Below are positions 16,925-26,568 of a stretch of 64,000 bases of DNA, one piece after another. The notes beneath the pieces are model-generated. The model did no database searches, had not been told where the DNA came from, and saw nothing but the letters and a program-made list of their open reading frames with translations. The translations under genes were made by a program, and so were the position numbers. This stretch comes from Pseudomonas chlororaphis (lineage in GTDB: Bacteria; Pseudomonadota; Gammaproteobacteria; Pseudomonadales; Pseudomonadaceae), in NCBI RefSeq assembly GCF_001921865.1, contig NZ_MSCT01000019.1, positions 372,001-436,000 of the forward strand. The letters are read 5' to 3'. The first letter of the stretch is position 1. Every line of letters starts with the position of its first letter.

Positions 16925-17623
16925 TCAGTGCTTCCGCGGCGCCAGGTAGCGCAGCCAGCGGCCTTCGGCCAGCTTGAACAGGCGCACCAGGACAAAGGTC
17001 AGGCACAGGTAGAACACGCCGGCGGTGATATAGGCCTCGAACGGCAGGTAGTACTGCGCATTGACCGTGCGGGCCGCGCCGGTGATGTCGATCAGGGTCA
17101 CGATAGAGGCCAGGCTGGTGGTCTGCAGCATCATGATCACTTCGTTGCTGTACTGCGGCAGCGCCCGGCGCAGGGCCGACGGCAACAGGATGCGAGCGTA
17201 CATCTTGTAGCGCGACATCCCCATGGCCTTGGCCGCCTCGATCTCGCCGTTCGGCGTGGCCTTGAGGCTGCCGGCGATGATTTCCGCGGTATAGGCGCTG
17301 GTGTTGATGGCGAACGCCAGGCAGGCGCAGAAGGTCGCGCTCGACAGCCAGGGCCAGAGGAAGCTCTGGCGCACCGCGTCGAACTGCGCCAGGCCGTAGT
17401 AGATCAGGAACAGCTGCACCAGCATCGGCGTGCCGCGGATCACATAGGTGTAGAGCCAGGCGGTGAAGTTGACGATCGGTTGCTTGGAAACCCGCATCAG
17501 CCCCAGGGGCAAAGCCGCCAGCAGGCCAAAGAACAGCGACAGGGCCAGCAGTTTCAGGGTGGTCAGCAGGCCGCTGAAATACAGCGGCAAGGCCTCATAG
17601 ATGACGTTGTAGTCGAAGATCAT
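16925..17623 (-). CDS. aotM: Arginine/ornithine ABC transporter permease AotM
   Basis: Polar amino acid permease of the HisM/GlnP type, an inner-membrane channel half. The 232-residue protein has about five hydrophobic segments, the N-terminal YFSGLLTTLKLLALSLFFG and the EAA-loop GEIEAAKAMGMSRYKMYARILLPSALR that contacts the ATPase. It overlaps aotQ by 4 bp and ends 1 bp before the aotO start. AotQ and AotM together form the heterodimeric pore. Confidence 0.93.
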   Translation of the reverse strand: MIFDYNVIYEALPLYFSGLLTTLKLLALSLFFGLLAALPLGLMRVSKQPIVNFTAWLYTYVIRGTPMLVQLFLIYYGLAQFDAVRQSFLWPWLSSATFCACLAFAINTSAYTAEIIAGSLKATPNGEIEAAKAMGMSRYKMYARILLPSALRRALPQYSNEVIMMLQTTSLASIVTLIDITGAARTVNAQYYLPFEAYITAGVFYLCLTFVLVRLFKLAEGRWLRYLAPRKH

Positions 17624-18309
17624 AGATCAGCCGCCCTTACGCCTACCGAGTAGCGCTTCTCAAGGTAACGCAATGCCAGCAACGAGACGCTGGTGATCAC
17701 CAGGTACATCGCCGCCACCGCAAGGAAGAAGGTGAAAGGCTCGCGGGTGGCATCCGCCGCCTGCTTGGCCTTGAACATCATGTCTTGCAGGCCCACCACC
17801 GAAATCAGCGCGGTGGCCTTGGTCAGCACCAGCCAGTTGTTGGTGAAGCCGGGAATCGCCAGACGAATCATCTGTGGCACCAGCACCCGGAAAAACACCT
17901 GGAAACTGTTCATGCCGTAGGCCATGCCGGCCTCCGCCTGCCCCTTGGGGATCGCCATGAAGGCACCGCGGAAGGTTTCCGACAGGTAGGCACCGAAGAT
18001 GAAGCCCAGGGTACCGATACCGGCGGCCAGCGGGTTCAGGTCGATGTAATCGCTGTAGCCGAGCATCGGCGCGACGCGGTTGAGCAGGTCCTGACCGCCA
18101 TAGAAAATCAGCAGGATCAGCACCAGGTCGGGAATCCCGCGGATCACCGTGGAATACAGATCGCCCAGCCAGGCCAGCCAGCGCACCGGCGAGAGGCGCA
18201 ACGCAACCCCGATCAGACCTAGAACGATGGCCAGGGCCATGGACGACAAGGCAAGCTGAAGCGTCAGCCAAGCGCCATCGAGGATGACAGCCCCGTAGCC
18301 TTTCAACAT
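17620..18309 (-). CDS. aotQ: Arginine/ornithine ABC transporter permease AotQ
   Basis: The second permease half of the HisQ type, 229 residues with about five membrane segments. It shows GAWLTLQLALSSMALAIVLG at the N-terminus and the EAA loop KGQAEAGMAYGMNSFQVFFRVLVPQMIR. It is the first gene after the aotJ terminator-like hairpin, 90 bp downstream of aotJ, and overlaps aotM by 4 bp. Confidence 0.93.
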   Translation of the reverse strand: MLKGYGAVILDGAWLTLQLALSSMALAIVLGLIGVALRLSPVRWLAWLGDLYSTVIRGIPDLVLILLIFYGGQDLLNRVAPMLGYSDYIDLNPLAAGIGTLGFIFGAYLSETFRGAFMAIPKGQAEAGMAYGMNSFQVFFRVLVPQMIRLAIPGFTNNWLVLTKATALISVVGLQDMMFKAKQAADATREPFTFFLAVAAMYLVITSVSLLALRYLEKRYSVGVRAADL

Positions 18310-18334
18310 GATTCAGGTCCTCGAAAATTGGGAT

Positions 18335-18377
18335 GAAAAAATGGCGCAAACTTCAGAGATTCTGCTGCTTGCGCCAT
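18335..18377 (-). terminator. Intra-operon terminator/attenuator after aotJ
   Basis: On the minus strand ATGGCGCAA and TTGCGCCAT form a perfect 9-bp stem (plus strand arms 18341-18349 and 18369-18377). The second arm is followed by a TTTTTTC run. The loop contains a smaller CAGA/TCTG stem. It lies between the binding protein gene and the permeases, where many ABC operons reduce downstream transcription. Confidence 0.82.
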
Positions 18378-18399
18378 CTCGGACTGCTGACTCGACGAT

Positions 18400-19176
18400 T
18401 TACTGACCGTAAATGTCGAAGTCGAAGTACTTGTCCTGGATTTGCTTGTACTTGCCGTTCTCGCGAATGGCAGCGATCGCTCCGGTGATCTTGTCTTTCA
18501 AGGCGTCGCCCTTGCGCACCGCGATACCCACGCCGTCGCCGAAATACTTGGTGTCGGTGAACGCCGGGCCGACGAACGCGAAGCCTTTGCCGGCGTCGGT
18601 TTTCAGGAAGCCGTCATTCAACAGGGTAGCGTCAGCCACGGTGCCGTCGAGGCGACCGGCAGCCACGTCCAGGTAGATTTCGTTCTGCGAGCCGTACGGC
18701 TTGATCTCGGCACCCAGGGGCGCCAGCACTTCACGGGCGAAACGCTCATGGATCGAACCACGCTGCACGCCAATGTTCTTGCCCTTGAGTTCGGCCAGGC
18801 CGTCGCTGACCTGGGTACCGGCCTTCATGACCAGGCGCGCCGGGGTGTTGTAGTACTTGCCGGTGAAGTCCACGGACTTCTTGCGGTCGTCGGTGATCGA
18901 CATGGACGACAGGATCGCGTCGATCTTACGCACCTTGAGCGCCGGGATCAGACCGTCGAATTCCTGCTCGACCCACACGCACTTGACCTTCATTTCTTCG
19001 CACAGGGCGTTGCCGATGTCGTAGTCGAAACCGACGATGCTGCCGTCCGGAGCCTTGGAGGCGAATGGAGGGTAAGCCGCTTCGATACCAATTTTCAGAG
19101 GTTTTTCATCGGCGAACGTCGGCAGGGAAAGCACGGAGGACAGTGCCAGGGCGCCAAGAAGCACGAGTTTCTTCAT
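18400..19176 (-). CDS. aotJ: Arginine/ornithine periplasmic binding protein
   Basis: Periplasmic solute-binding protein of the Lys/Arg/Orn (type 3) family that delivers arginine and ornithine to AotQMP. The 258-residue precursor has a clear signal peptide (MKKLVLLGALALSSVLSLPTFA, cleavage before DEKPL). The mature part has IGIEAAYPPFASKAPDGSIVGFDYDI and SITDDRKKSVDFT, the ligand-site blocks of this family. I chose the ATG at 19176; the open frame upstream to 19470 has no signal sequence. It is the first gene of the operon, with an ArgR-type site about 185 bp upstream. Confidence 0.95.
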   Translation of the reverse strand: MKKLVLLGALALSSVLSLPTFADEKPLKIGIEAAYPPFASKAPDGSIVGFDYDIGNALCEEMKVKCVWVEQEFDGLIPALKVRKIDAILSSMSITDDRKKSVDFTGKYYNTPARLVMKAGTQVSDGLAELKGKNIGVQRGSIHERFAREVLAPLGAEIKPYGSQNEIYLDVAAGRLDGTVADATLLNDGFLKTDAGKGFAFVGPAFTDTKYFGDGVGIAVRKGDALKDKITGAIAAIRENGKYKQIQDKYFDFDIYGQ

Positions 19177-19358
19177 CTTAGGACTCCATCGGTAAAGGGC
19201 GAAAACGGCAGAGTGAGCGACAGCCCAATATGCGAATGGGTGGAACCTGATAGCGGCGCTGCGTCCTTGAGGACCCGACCTTGAACCCTGGATGGGCTCC
19301 ACGAACAGGCAACGACGAGCGAGTGACCGGCATTCTAACGACAGGCCCGAAGCCGATA

Positions 19359-19374
19359 TTTCCTCAATGCGACA
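19359..19374 (-). promoter_or_regulatory. ArgR-type operator upstream of aotJ
   Basis: The minus strand reads TGTCGCATTGAGGAAA, an exact TGTCGC-N8-AA match. A weaker relative, TGTCGT, follows at 19338-19343 (plus-strand coordinates). The site is 183 bp upstream of the aotJ start, implying a leader of over 100 nt. In 19177-19692 I see no gene. Confidence 0.65.
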
Positions 19375-19692
19375 ACAAATTACAGAAGCATTGAGAAACC
19401 AGGTCGAGCACATTGACAGCTCTTCAAGTTTATGCAAGAGCAAAAGATGATGAACCAATCTACGCTGCAAATTGCGGGCCTATTATTCGCAAAGCCTTCT
19501 ATTCCGGCAAGCACAGCGTTATGACTTATTTTTTATCGGGCCGCAAAAGGCCCTGAAACGGGGCCTCGCGTTTCTCATTACCCCGAATGCGGGCAGCGGG
19601 TTACACAATCTCTTCGTTCGGTAACAATCAGAATCATCCGATTGACGTTGCCGATATTTATTGGATCGAGATGGTGGTGTCCGGGCTGACGC

Positions 19693-19759
19693 CATCGCGA
19701 ACAAGCTCGCTCCTACAAGAGCCCGTGCAAGCCCTGGAGGAGCAAGCTTGCTCGCGATA
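19693..19759. repeat. REP pair between aotJ promoter and acs end
   Basis: ATCGCGAACAAGCTCGCTCCTACA faces TGGAGGAGCAAGCTTGCTCGCGAT about 18 bp away. The standard REP units carry one or two substitutions each. Confidence 0.9.
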
Positions 19760-19790
19760 CGGCCCACCCGATCAACCAGGCCTGCACGAA

Positions 19791-19825
19791 AAAGCCCCGC
19801 CCGGCACAAGGCCGGGCGGGGCTTT
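19791..19825 (-). terminator. Intrinsic terminator of acs
   Basis: AAAGCCCCGCCCGGC and GCCGGGCGGGGCTTT form a 15-bp stem around a short loop (ACAAG). Read on the minus strand it lies 18 bp after the acs stop and runs into TTTCGTGC. The A/T-tracts on both sides could let it work in both directions. Confidence 0.88.
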
Positions 19826-19843
19826 CGCAGACACGGATCAGTC

Positions 19844-21799
<1,956 letters not shown>

Positions 21800-22214
21800 C
21801 TTTCTTACCTCGGTGACATAGTTGTTGTTGTATGACCCCGTTGTAGCCGGGGCGGCCCTATAGAACCATTCGACGATGGTAGTAACAACCCCCTGCCAAT
21901 GCCCGCGAACAGCCCCCGCCCCTGTCTACTTCGGCACTTGCGGCAGTGCTGCCGACAATTAAGGATGCGCTGCCGAGCCATGGGAGGTCGCTTTTAGCGC
22001 GATTGTTACAAAAACCGTCAATAGTGTTTATCAAAAGCACGTCTGTATGACATCCGTACGGGCGCCTAGAATCGACTTCGCCAACAAGGCAAACGCGATT
22101 AACCAAGTTACAGCCCCCACGAAGGCAGTTAATCCAAAACTTCTGCTTAACAGTTCCACACGCAGCCCCACAAAGGCTGCGCGACCCCACACGACCTTAG
22201 AAAGGTGAAACCAA

Positions 22215-22478
22215 ATGAAAGCTTTATTAGTTCTGGCCCTCAGCAGTCTTTGCGCTACAGCAATGGCCGACGAGATCCCGACTGATGTTGCAAGCCAGCA
22301 GGCTCCCGTAGAGGAATACTCTTACTCGTCCGACCTGGACATCGCCAAAGTTATCTCCATGAGCGAAGTTCCGGATGTATGCGAAGTTGTTCCGGCGCGT
22401 ATGGAATACGAAGATTCGAAAGGCCTGCGGCATATACTGCAATACCGAGTCATGGGTAACGGCTGCTCTAACGGCTGA
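22215..22478 (+). CDS. Small secreted DUF2790 protein
   Basis: An 87-residue precursor with signal peptide MKALLVLALSSLCATAMA, cleaved before DEIPT. The mature 69 residues carry the DUF2790 pattern: YSSDLDIAKVISMSEVPDVCEVVPARMEYEDSKG, then RHILQYRVMGNGC. Two cysteines (in DVCEV and NGCSN) could form a disulfide in the periplasm. The ribosome-binding site is GAAAGGTG. The family is common as several paralogues per genome in Pseudomonas, and its function is unknown. It is monocistronic, divergent from acs, and followed by a hairpin. Confidence 0.88.
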   Translation: MKALLVLALSSLCATAMADEIPTDVASQQAPVEEYSYSSDLDIAKVISMSEVPDVCEVVPARMEYEDSKGLRHILQYRVMGNGCSNG

Positions 22479-22513
22479 TATAAAAGTTACTCTTTAAGTC
22501 TCAATAAGTGCCG

Positions 22514-22537
22514 GCCGCAAGAAATCCTTCTTGCGGC
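22514..22537 (+). terminator. Hairpin after the DUF2790 gene
   Basis: GCCGCAAGAA and TTCTTGCGGC form a perfect 10-bp stem around ATCC. No T-run follows on the plus strand, so its terminator activity is uncertain. Its place 36 bp after the stop codon suggests 3'-end formation or mRNA protection. Confidence 0.55.
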
Positions 22538-22769
22538 AAAGATGGCCAGATACACAATATGAGCAGCCTTGCTGCGCGCCATCACCCCAGCAGTGCGACC
22601 ACGGCATTCGCACTCCCTTTTTCGCCTTGCCAAGTCCCCGCGGCAGCGTTTTATGAGACCGCCTCAAGGGGCTTGACGAAGCCCAGAAACACCTCTCTCG
22701 AACGTCCGGATCGACGTCGAGCAATCACGCAGGACAGTAGTGCTTCAAAGGTCAAAAATTGACCACCGA

Positions 22770-22785
22770 ACACAAGATGTAGTGG
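22770..22785. promoter_or_regulatory. nrdB: Candidate NrdR box upstream of nrdB
   Basis: ACACAAGATGTAGTGG matches about 13 of 16 positions of the NrdR box (aCaCwAtATaTwgtgt). NrdR represses ribonucleotide reductase genes, normally through two boxes about 31 bp apart. I find no second box at that spacing. The site is about 560 bp before nrdB. Confidence 0.35.
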
Positions 22786-22830
22786 CAAAAGAGTTTTTTT
22801 GCTCATTTTTCGAACAAAAAATCCGATCAA

Positions 22831-22849
22831 CAATTTTCATCGAAAATTG
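22831..22849. repeat. AT-rich palindrome in the nrdB leader region
   Basis: CAATTTTC (22831-22838) and GAAAATTG (22842-22849) are perfect inverted arms around ATC. The surrounding 100 bp is much more AT-rich than the neighbouring genes. It may be an operator or promoter region. In 22538-23347 I see no credible gene. Confidence 0.5.
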
Positions 22850-23091
22850 CACACAATCTCGTCTACAAAACCCTCGACACTAACCTGCAAGCCTTGCCCT
22901 TCACGGCTTTCAGCCTATCCTATAAAACGCCCGACACCTCCGATCGCCCCGGAGCGATAAAAACCTGCAAAATCGGCTGAAAAAAAAACTTCGCCAGCCA
23001 AAGCCCTGTAAACCCTCGCTCCGCCGCGATAACGCCCCTCGTCGGTCGATTCGTGAGCCACTTCGTCGCACCACAGCGACAAAAAAGTCCT

Positions 23092-23097
23092 TATAAT
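23092..23097 (+). promoter_or_regulatory. nrdB: Possible -10 element for nrdB
   Basis: A perfect TATAAT lies at 23092-23097, within a short A-rich tract, but the hexamer 17 bp upstream (CACCAC) is a poor -35. If used, nrdB mRNA would have a 5' leader of about 245 nt. Confidence 0.35.
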
Positions 23098-23347
23098 GCG
23101 GCCTTAAAACGGGCCTGCAATATTCCCTTACAGGGATAAACAGCCAGTTCGAAGCCAGCGCAGGAGTCGATCCGCTCCTCGGCGCCATAGATGCCTCGAA
23201 ACTCCCGTACATATTTTTGTTTATTGCCTGCGTCAGCTGTTGCAACAAACGATTCCTTAAGATCCAACGCGGCCAGTTCGGCCGTGTGAAAATCCAACCA
23301 TCAGTTTTCACACGGGCATCTGGCCCTCATGCAGGAGACGACACGTC

Positions 23348-24595
23348 ATGCTGAGCTGGGACGAATTCGATAAAGAAGAAGGCGAAGTCGCCGCTAAAGG
23401 CGCCAACGCCGGCCACGCGGCCGAAGCCACTATGGACCGCCTCGACAGTGCCGGCGGTGCTGCTGCGCTCGAAGCCCGCGCCGTTACCGCCAGCGACTCC
23501 GCTGCCGTGGCCCGTGCCAAGGCGTCCCTGGACCAGCTCGACATCGCCGAAGGCCTGGCCGAACTGGAAGGCGCTTCCGCCCGTGTCGCCGTCGATGAAA
23601 AGCGCATGATCAACTGCCGCGCCGACCTCAACCAGCTGGTGCCGTTCAAATACGACTGGGCCTGGCAGAAGTACCTGGACGGTTGCGCGAACCACTGGAT
23701 GCCGCAAGAAGTCAACATGACCGCCGACATCGCCCTCTGGAAAGACCCGGAAGGCCTGACCGACGACGAGCGCCGCATCGTCATGCGCAACCTGGGCTTC
23801 TTCTCCACCGCCGACTCCCTGGTTGCCAACAACCTGGTACTGGCCGTGTACCGCCTGATCACCAACCCGGAATGCCGCCAGTACATCTTGCGCCAGGCGT
23901 TCGAAGAGGCGATCCACACCCACGCCTACCAGTACTGCATCGAATCGCTGGCCATGGATGAAGGCGAAATCTTCAACATGTACCACGAGATCCCGTCGGT
24001 CGCGAAGAAAGCCGCCTGGGGCCTGAAGTACACCCGCTCGATCTCCGATCCGAAGTTCGAAACCGGCACCGTCGACACCGACAAGGAGTTGCTGCGCAAC
24101 CTGATCGCCTACTACTGCGTTCTGGAAGGCATCTTCTTCTACTGCGGCTTCACCCAGATCCTGTCCATGGGCCGTCGCAACAAAATGACCGGTGTCGCCG
24201 AGCAGTTCCAATACATCCTGCGCGACGAATCCATGCACCTGAACTTCGGCATCGACGTGATCAACCAGATCAAGATCGAAAACCCGCACCTGTGGGATGC
24301 CGAGATGAAGGAAGAAGCCACCCAGATGATCCTCCAGGGCACCCAACTGGAGATCGAATACGCTCGCGACACCATGCCGCGCGGCGTACTGGGCATGAAC
24401 GCAGCGATGATGGAGGACTACCTCAAGTTCATCGCCAACCGTCGCCTGTCGCAGATCGGCCTGAAAGAAGAATACCCAGGCACCACCAACCCGTTCCCTT
24501 GGATGAGCGAGATCATGGACTTGAAGAAAGAGAAGAACTTCTTCGAGACTCGCGTCATCGAGTACCAAACCGGTGGCGCGCTGAGCTGGGATTGA
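23348..24595 (+). CDS. nrdB: Ribonucleoside-diphosphate reductase, beta subunit
   Basis: Radical-generating small subunit (R2) of class Ia ribonucleotide reductase. The 415-residue protein has the diiron ligands in DSLVANN, EEAIHTHAYQ, LEGIFFY and DESMHLNFG. It is longer than E. coli NrdB because of an Ala/Asp/Glu-rich extension of about 90 residues (LDSAGGAAALEARAVTASDS, LDQLDIAEGLAELEG) before the ferritin-like core that begins near LNQLVPFKYDW. This longer form is known in Pseudomonas. The partner nrdA is not adjacent: upstream are DUF2790 and acs, and downstream is a phosphatase. Confidence 0.95.
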   Translation: MLSWDEFDKEEGEVAAKGANAGHAAEATMDRLDSAGGAAALEARAVTASDSAAVARAKASLDQLDIAEGLAELEGASARVAVDEKRMINCRADLNQLVPFKYDWAWQKYLDGCANHWMPQEVNMTADIALWKDPEGLTDDERRIVMRNLGFFSTADSLVANNLVLAVYRLITNPECRQYILRQAFEEAIHTHAYQYCIESLAMDEGEIFNMYHEIPSVAKKAAWGLKYTRSISDPKFETGTVDTDKELLRNLIAYYCVLEGIFFYCGFTQILSMGRRNKMTGVAEQFQYILRDESMHLNFGIDVINQIKIENPHLWDAEMKEEATQMILQGTQLEIEYARDTMPRGVLGMNAAMMEDYLKFIANRRLSQIGLKEEYPGTTNPFPWMSEIMDLKKEKNFFETRVIEYQTGGALSWD

Positions 24596-24643
24596 TTCCA
24601 GCGGCCAGCCTGGTGCCGGCCTGAGTCGGCACGACGAAAGATA

Positions 24644-24672
24644 AAAAGCCCTGACTTGCTCAGGGCTTTTTT
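24644..24672 (+). terminator. Intrinsic terminator of nrdB
   Basis: AAAAGCCCTGA and TCAGGGCTTTT form a stem around CTTGC, followed by TTTA. It lies about 50 bp after the nrdB stop. Because A-tracts precede it, it may also serve the convergent phosphatase gene. Confidence 0.9.
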
Positions 24673-24737
24673 ATTGTCGGGCCAAAAGTACCGCTACCCG
24701 CGCGCACCACGCACTCGGGCAAATGGCCAATACCTGC

Positions 24738-25451
24738 TCAATTGGCAGAAGCCAAAGCGCCACGGATCTCCTTTTTCACCGACTCGAAGTCCGCCGCTGC
24801 CTTGGGGTCGTCGAGCAACCGGGCCACCAGCACGGCGGCGCTGATTTTCCCGCCCTCCAGGTCGCTGGGGAAGTGCACCCCGGCAATCACCCGGCTGTCG
24901 GCATTGAGCTGCGCACGATTGAACAATTCACTGCGTTTCTCCGGCAATGCCATGCTCAGCAGGGTGGCATTGAGATAACCGTTCATCGAATGCCCGCTAG
25001 GGTAGGAGTCGCCCTCGGGCGGCGGTAGAACCGGTTTCACCTGGGACGAGGCCTCGTAAGGGCGCGGACGGCCATAGCTGTGCTTGGCCGGCATGAGGAA
25101 TTGCACCAGGTCTTCCTGGGCCCGACGAAAGAAGGCCTGGGTCAGGGGCAAACGTTCGACGCTGAAACCACCGCCGAGGGATTCCCTGGCGAAGTGAAAC
25201 ACGCTGTCTTCCCATTCGTCGTCCTGCTGCACCTGACTCACCTGGGCGCTGCTGCGCGCAGCCTGCGCCGCGAGCACCGCCTTCAGGTCGTTTTGTTGCA
25301 ACGGCGAATCGATGGCCGGAGGCGGTGGCAGGTAGTCGGCCAGCTGGAATTGATTCGCCGACAGATAAGGAGCCGCCGCTGGTGCCGCCAGGGCAACCCC
25401 GGCGCCGGACAGGGTCAGACAGAACAACAATGAACGCGCAAGAACAGGCAT
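24738..25451 (-). CDS. Periplasmic class A non-specific acid phosphatase (PAP2 fold)
   Basis: A 237-residue secreted phosphatase of the PhoN/PAP2 type, expected to hydrolyse a broad range of phosphomonoesters in the periplasm. The signal peptide is LARSLLFCLTLSGAGVALA. The three catalytic motifs are all present: K-x6-RP at K123-R130-P131 (KHSYGRPRP), PSGH at 151-154 (DSYPSGHS, the class A signature) and SR-x5-H-x3-D at S186-D197 (SRVIAGVHFPSD). It is monocistronic and convergent with nrdB. No Pho box is recognisable upstream. Confidence 0.92.
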   Translation of the reverse strand: MPVLARSLLFCLTLSGAGVALAAPAAAPYLSANQFQLADYLPPPPAIDSPLQQNDLKAVLAAQAARSSAQVSQVQQDDEWEDSVFHFARESLGGGFSVERLPLTQAFFRRAQEDLVQFLMPAKHSYGRPRPYEASSQVKPVLPPPEGDSYPSGHSMNGYLNATLLSMALPEKRSELFNRAQLNADSRVIAGVHFPSDLEGGKISAAVLVARLLDDPKAAADFESVKKEIRGALASAN

Positions 25452-25813
25452 ATCGAGGTCCTCGTTATTGTGAGGGGAAAAGCCGCCTGGCTTGTTCCCA
25501 CCGGACCTTCACACAGGAGGCCGGCGCCTTCTTATCGGCCATTTCCACGAGGCTGACTTGTCGCTCATTGCCAAGGGCGTGACGTTCTCTGCCAGGGCCT
25601 GACGAGATATCTAAGTGAATGTTTTTACAAGCTTTAGCGCGTAAGGCACGTCTCTAAATGGTGAGAGTTTTGTTAGTTAACGCTGTAGGAAATTTCGTGA
25701 GAAAGCCGTTAATCGCGGCGGCGAGAACATTGGCTGCGGTCTGTTGATGGGTGTGGGCGGGGAGAGTTTTTCGCGAGCACGCTCGCCCCTACAGAGGAGC
25801 GGCTGCGGCGGGC
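25452..25813. other. Intergenic region with one solitary REP unit
   Basis: This 362-bp gap holds no credible gene. A single REP unit, TCGCGAGCACGCTCGCCCCTACAG, lies at 25771-25794 just after the stop of the neighbouring minus-strand gene. No inverted partner is nearby. The part at 25600-25700 is AT-rich and may contain the phosphatase promoter, but I cannot define it. Confidence 0.7.
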
Positions 25814-26425
25814 TCAGGGCTTGTTCTGTTCCAGCGGGCGCCAGTCGAAATGCTGGCGTTCGCCGACGCCATTGAAGTCGACGCGATAGGTGTGTTGCTT
25901 GCCGCCGATATCGCAGATGCCGATCAGGTCGTGGTTGTGCTGTTCGCGGGGTGGAGGAAGCTGAATACGCACGGTGCCGTGACAGTTCTCGTAGTTGCAG
26001 GGCGCGGTGTTGCGGTACAGCAGGTAATCGCCGCTTTCGTCCCGTTCGACCCAGCGCCCATCGATGAAACGTGCCTGGTCCGGTGGAATGCTGGCAGTGG
26101 CCATCTTGCGTTTGCCATTGCCCAGGATCAGCCCGCCCATGGCGATGGCCAGGATGAAGTAGGCCAGGACCTTCGATTCGACGCTGAAGTAGGAAAGGAT
26201 GCCCAACGCATCGGCCACGATCGACATGACCGCCAGCGCCAGCGCCGGCAGCGACAGGAAAAACGCCACCGTGCCTTTGACGACGCTGCCCCGGCTCACT
26301 CGTTCGACACTTTTGGGGTCGATGACAAACTGGATGCTGCTGCGTTCGGGCGCTTGATTCTGCGCAATGTTGATGTGGTTGGCGTCGCCGATGGAGCCAA
26401 TGTTGATGCGGTTGCCGTCAGACAT
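25814..26425 (-). CDS. Unknown two-TM protein with Cys/His cluster
   Basis: I do not recognise this 203-residue protein. Residues 5-21 (NRINIGSIGDANHINIA) read like a short Gly/Ile/Asn beta-strand repeat. Two hydrophobic segments follow (about 51-77 and 85-103), joined by a short loop. The C-terminal soluble part has a possible metal site: C143-x4-C148, H149, H163-x-H165, C171 and H178, around DGRWVERDESGDYLLYRN. It starts 143 bp from a divergent unknown gene that also has a C-x4-C motif. No transfer signs are obvious. Confidence 0.75.
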   Translation of the reverse strand: MSDGNRINIGSIGDANHINIAQNQAPERSSIQFVIDPKSVERVSRGSVVKGTVAFFLSLPALALAVMSIVADALGILSYFSVESKVLAYFILAIAMGGLILGNGKRKMATASIPPDQARFIDGRWVERDESGDYLLYRNTAPCNYENCHGTVRIQLPPPREQHNHDLIGICDIGGKQHTYRVDFNGVGERQHFDWRPLEQNKP

Positions 26426-26568
26426 GAACCTGAGCCCTCTCCGGTGATGGGTGGGTCGCGCTAGCTACAAGATTATGCCGAGATAAGCGTCGGTGCTTGA
26501 AAAGATCAGTGCACGCCCCTCCATCACCGGCTATTAATAGCCATCTTCACTCAAGGACCCGAGCCTCC

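Noticed and set aside
21875..21900. Possible sigma-54 promoter upstream of acs
   Set aside because: The minus strand has TGGCAGGGGGTTGTT, but the spacing is one base short and the -12 GC is missing.
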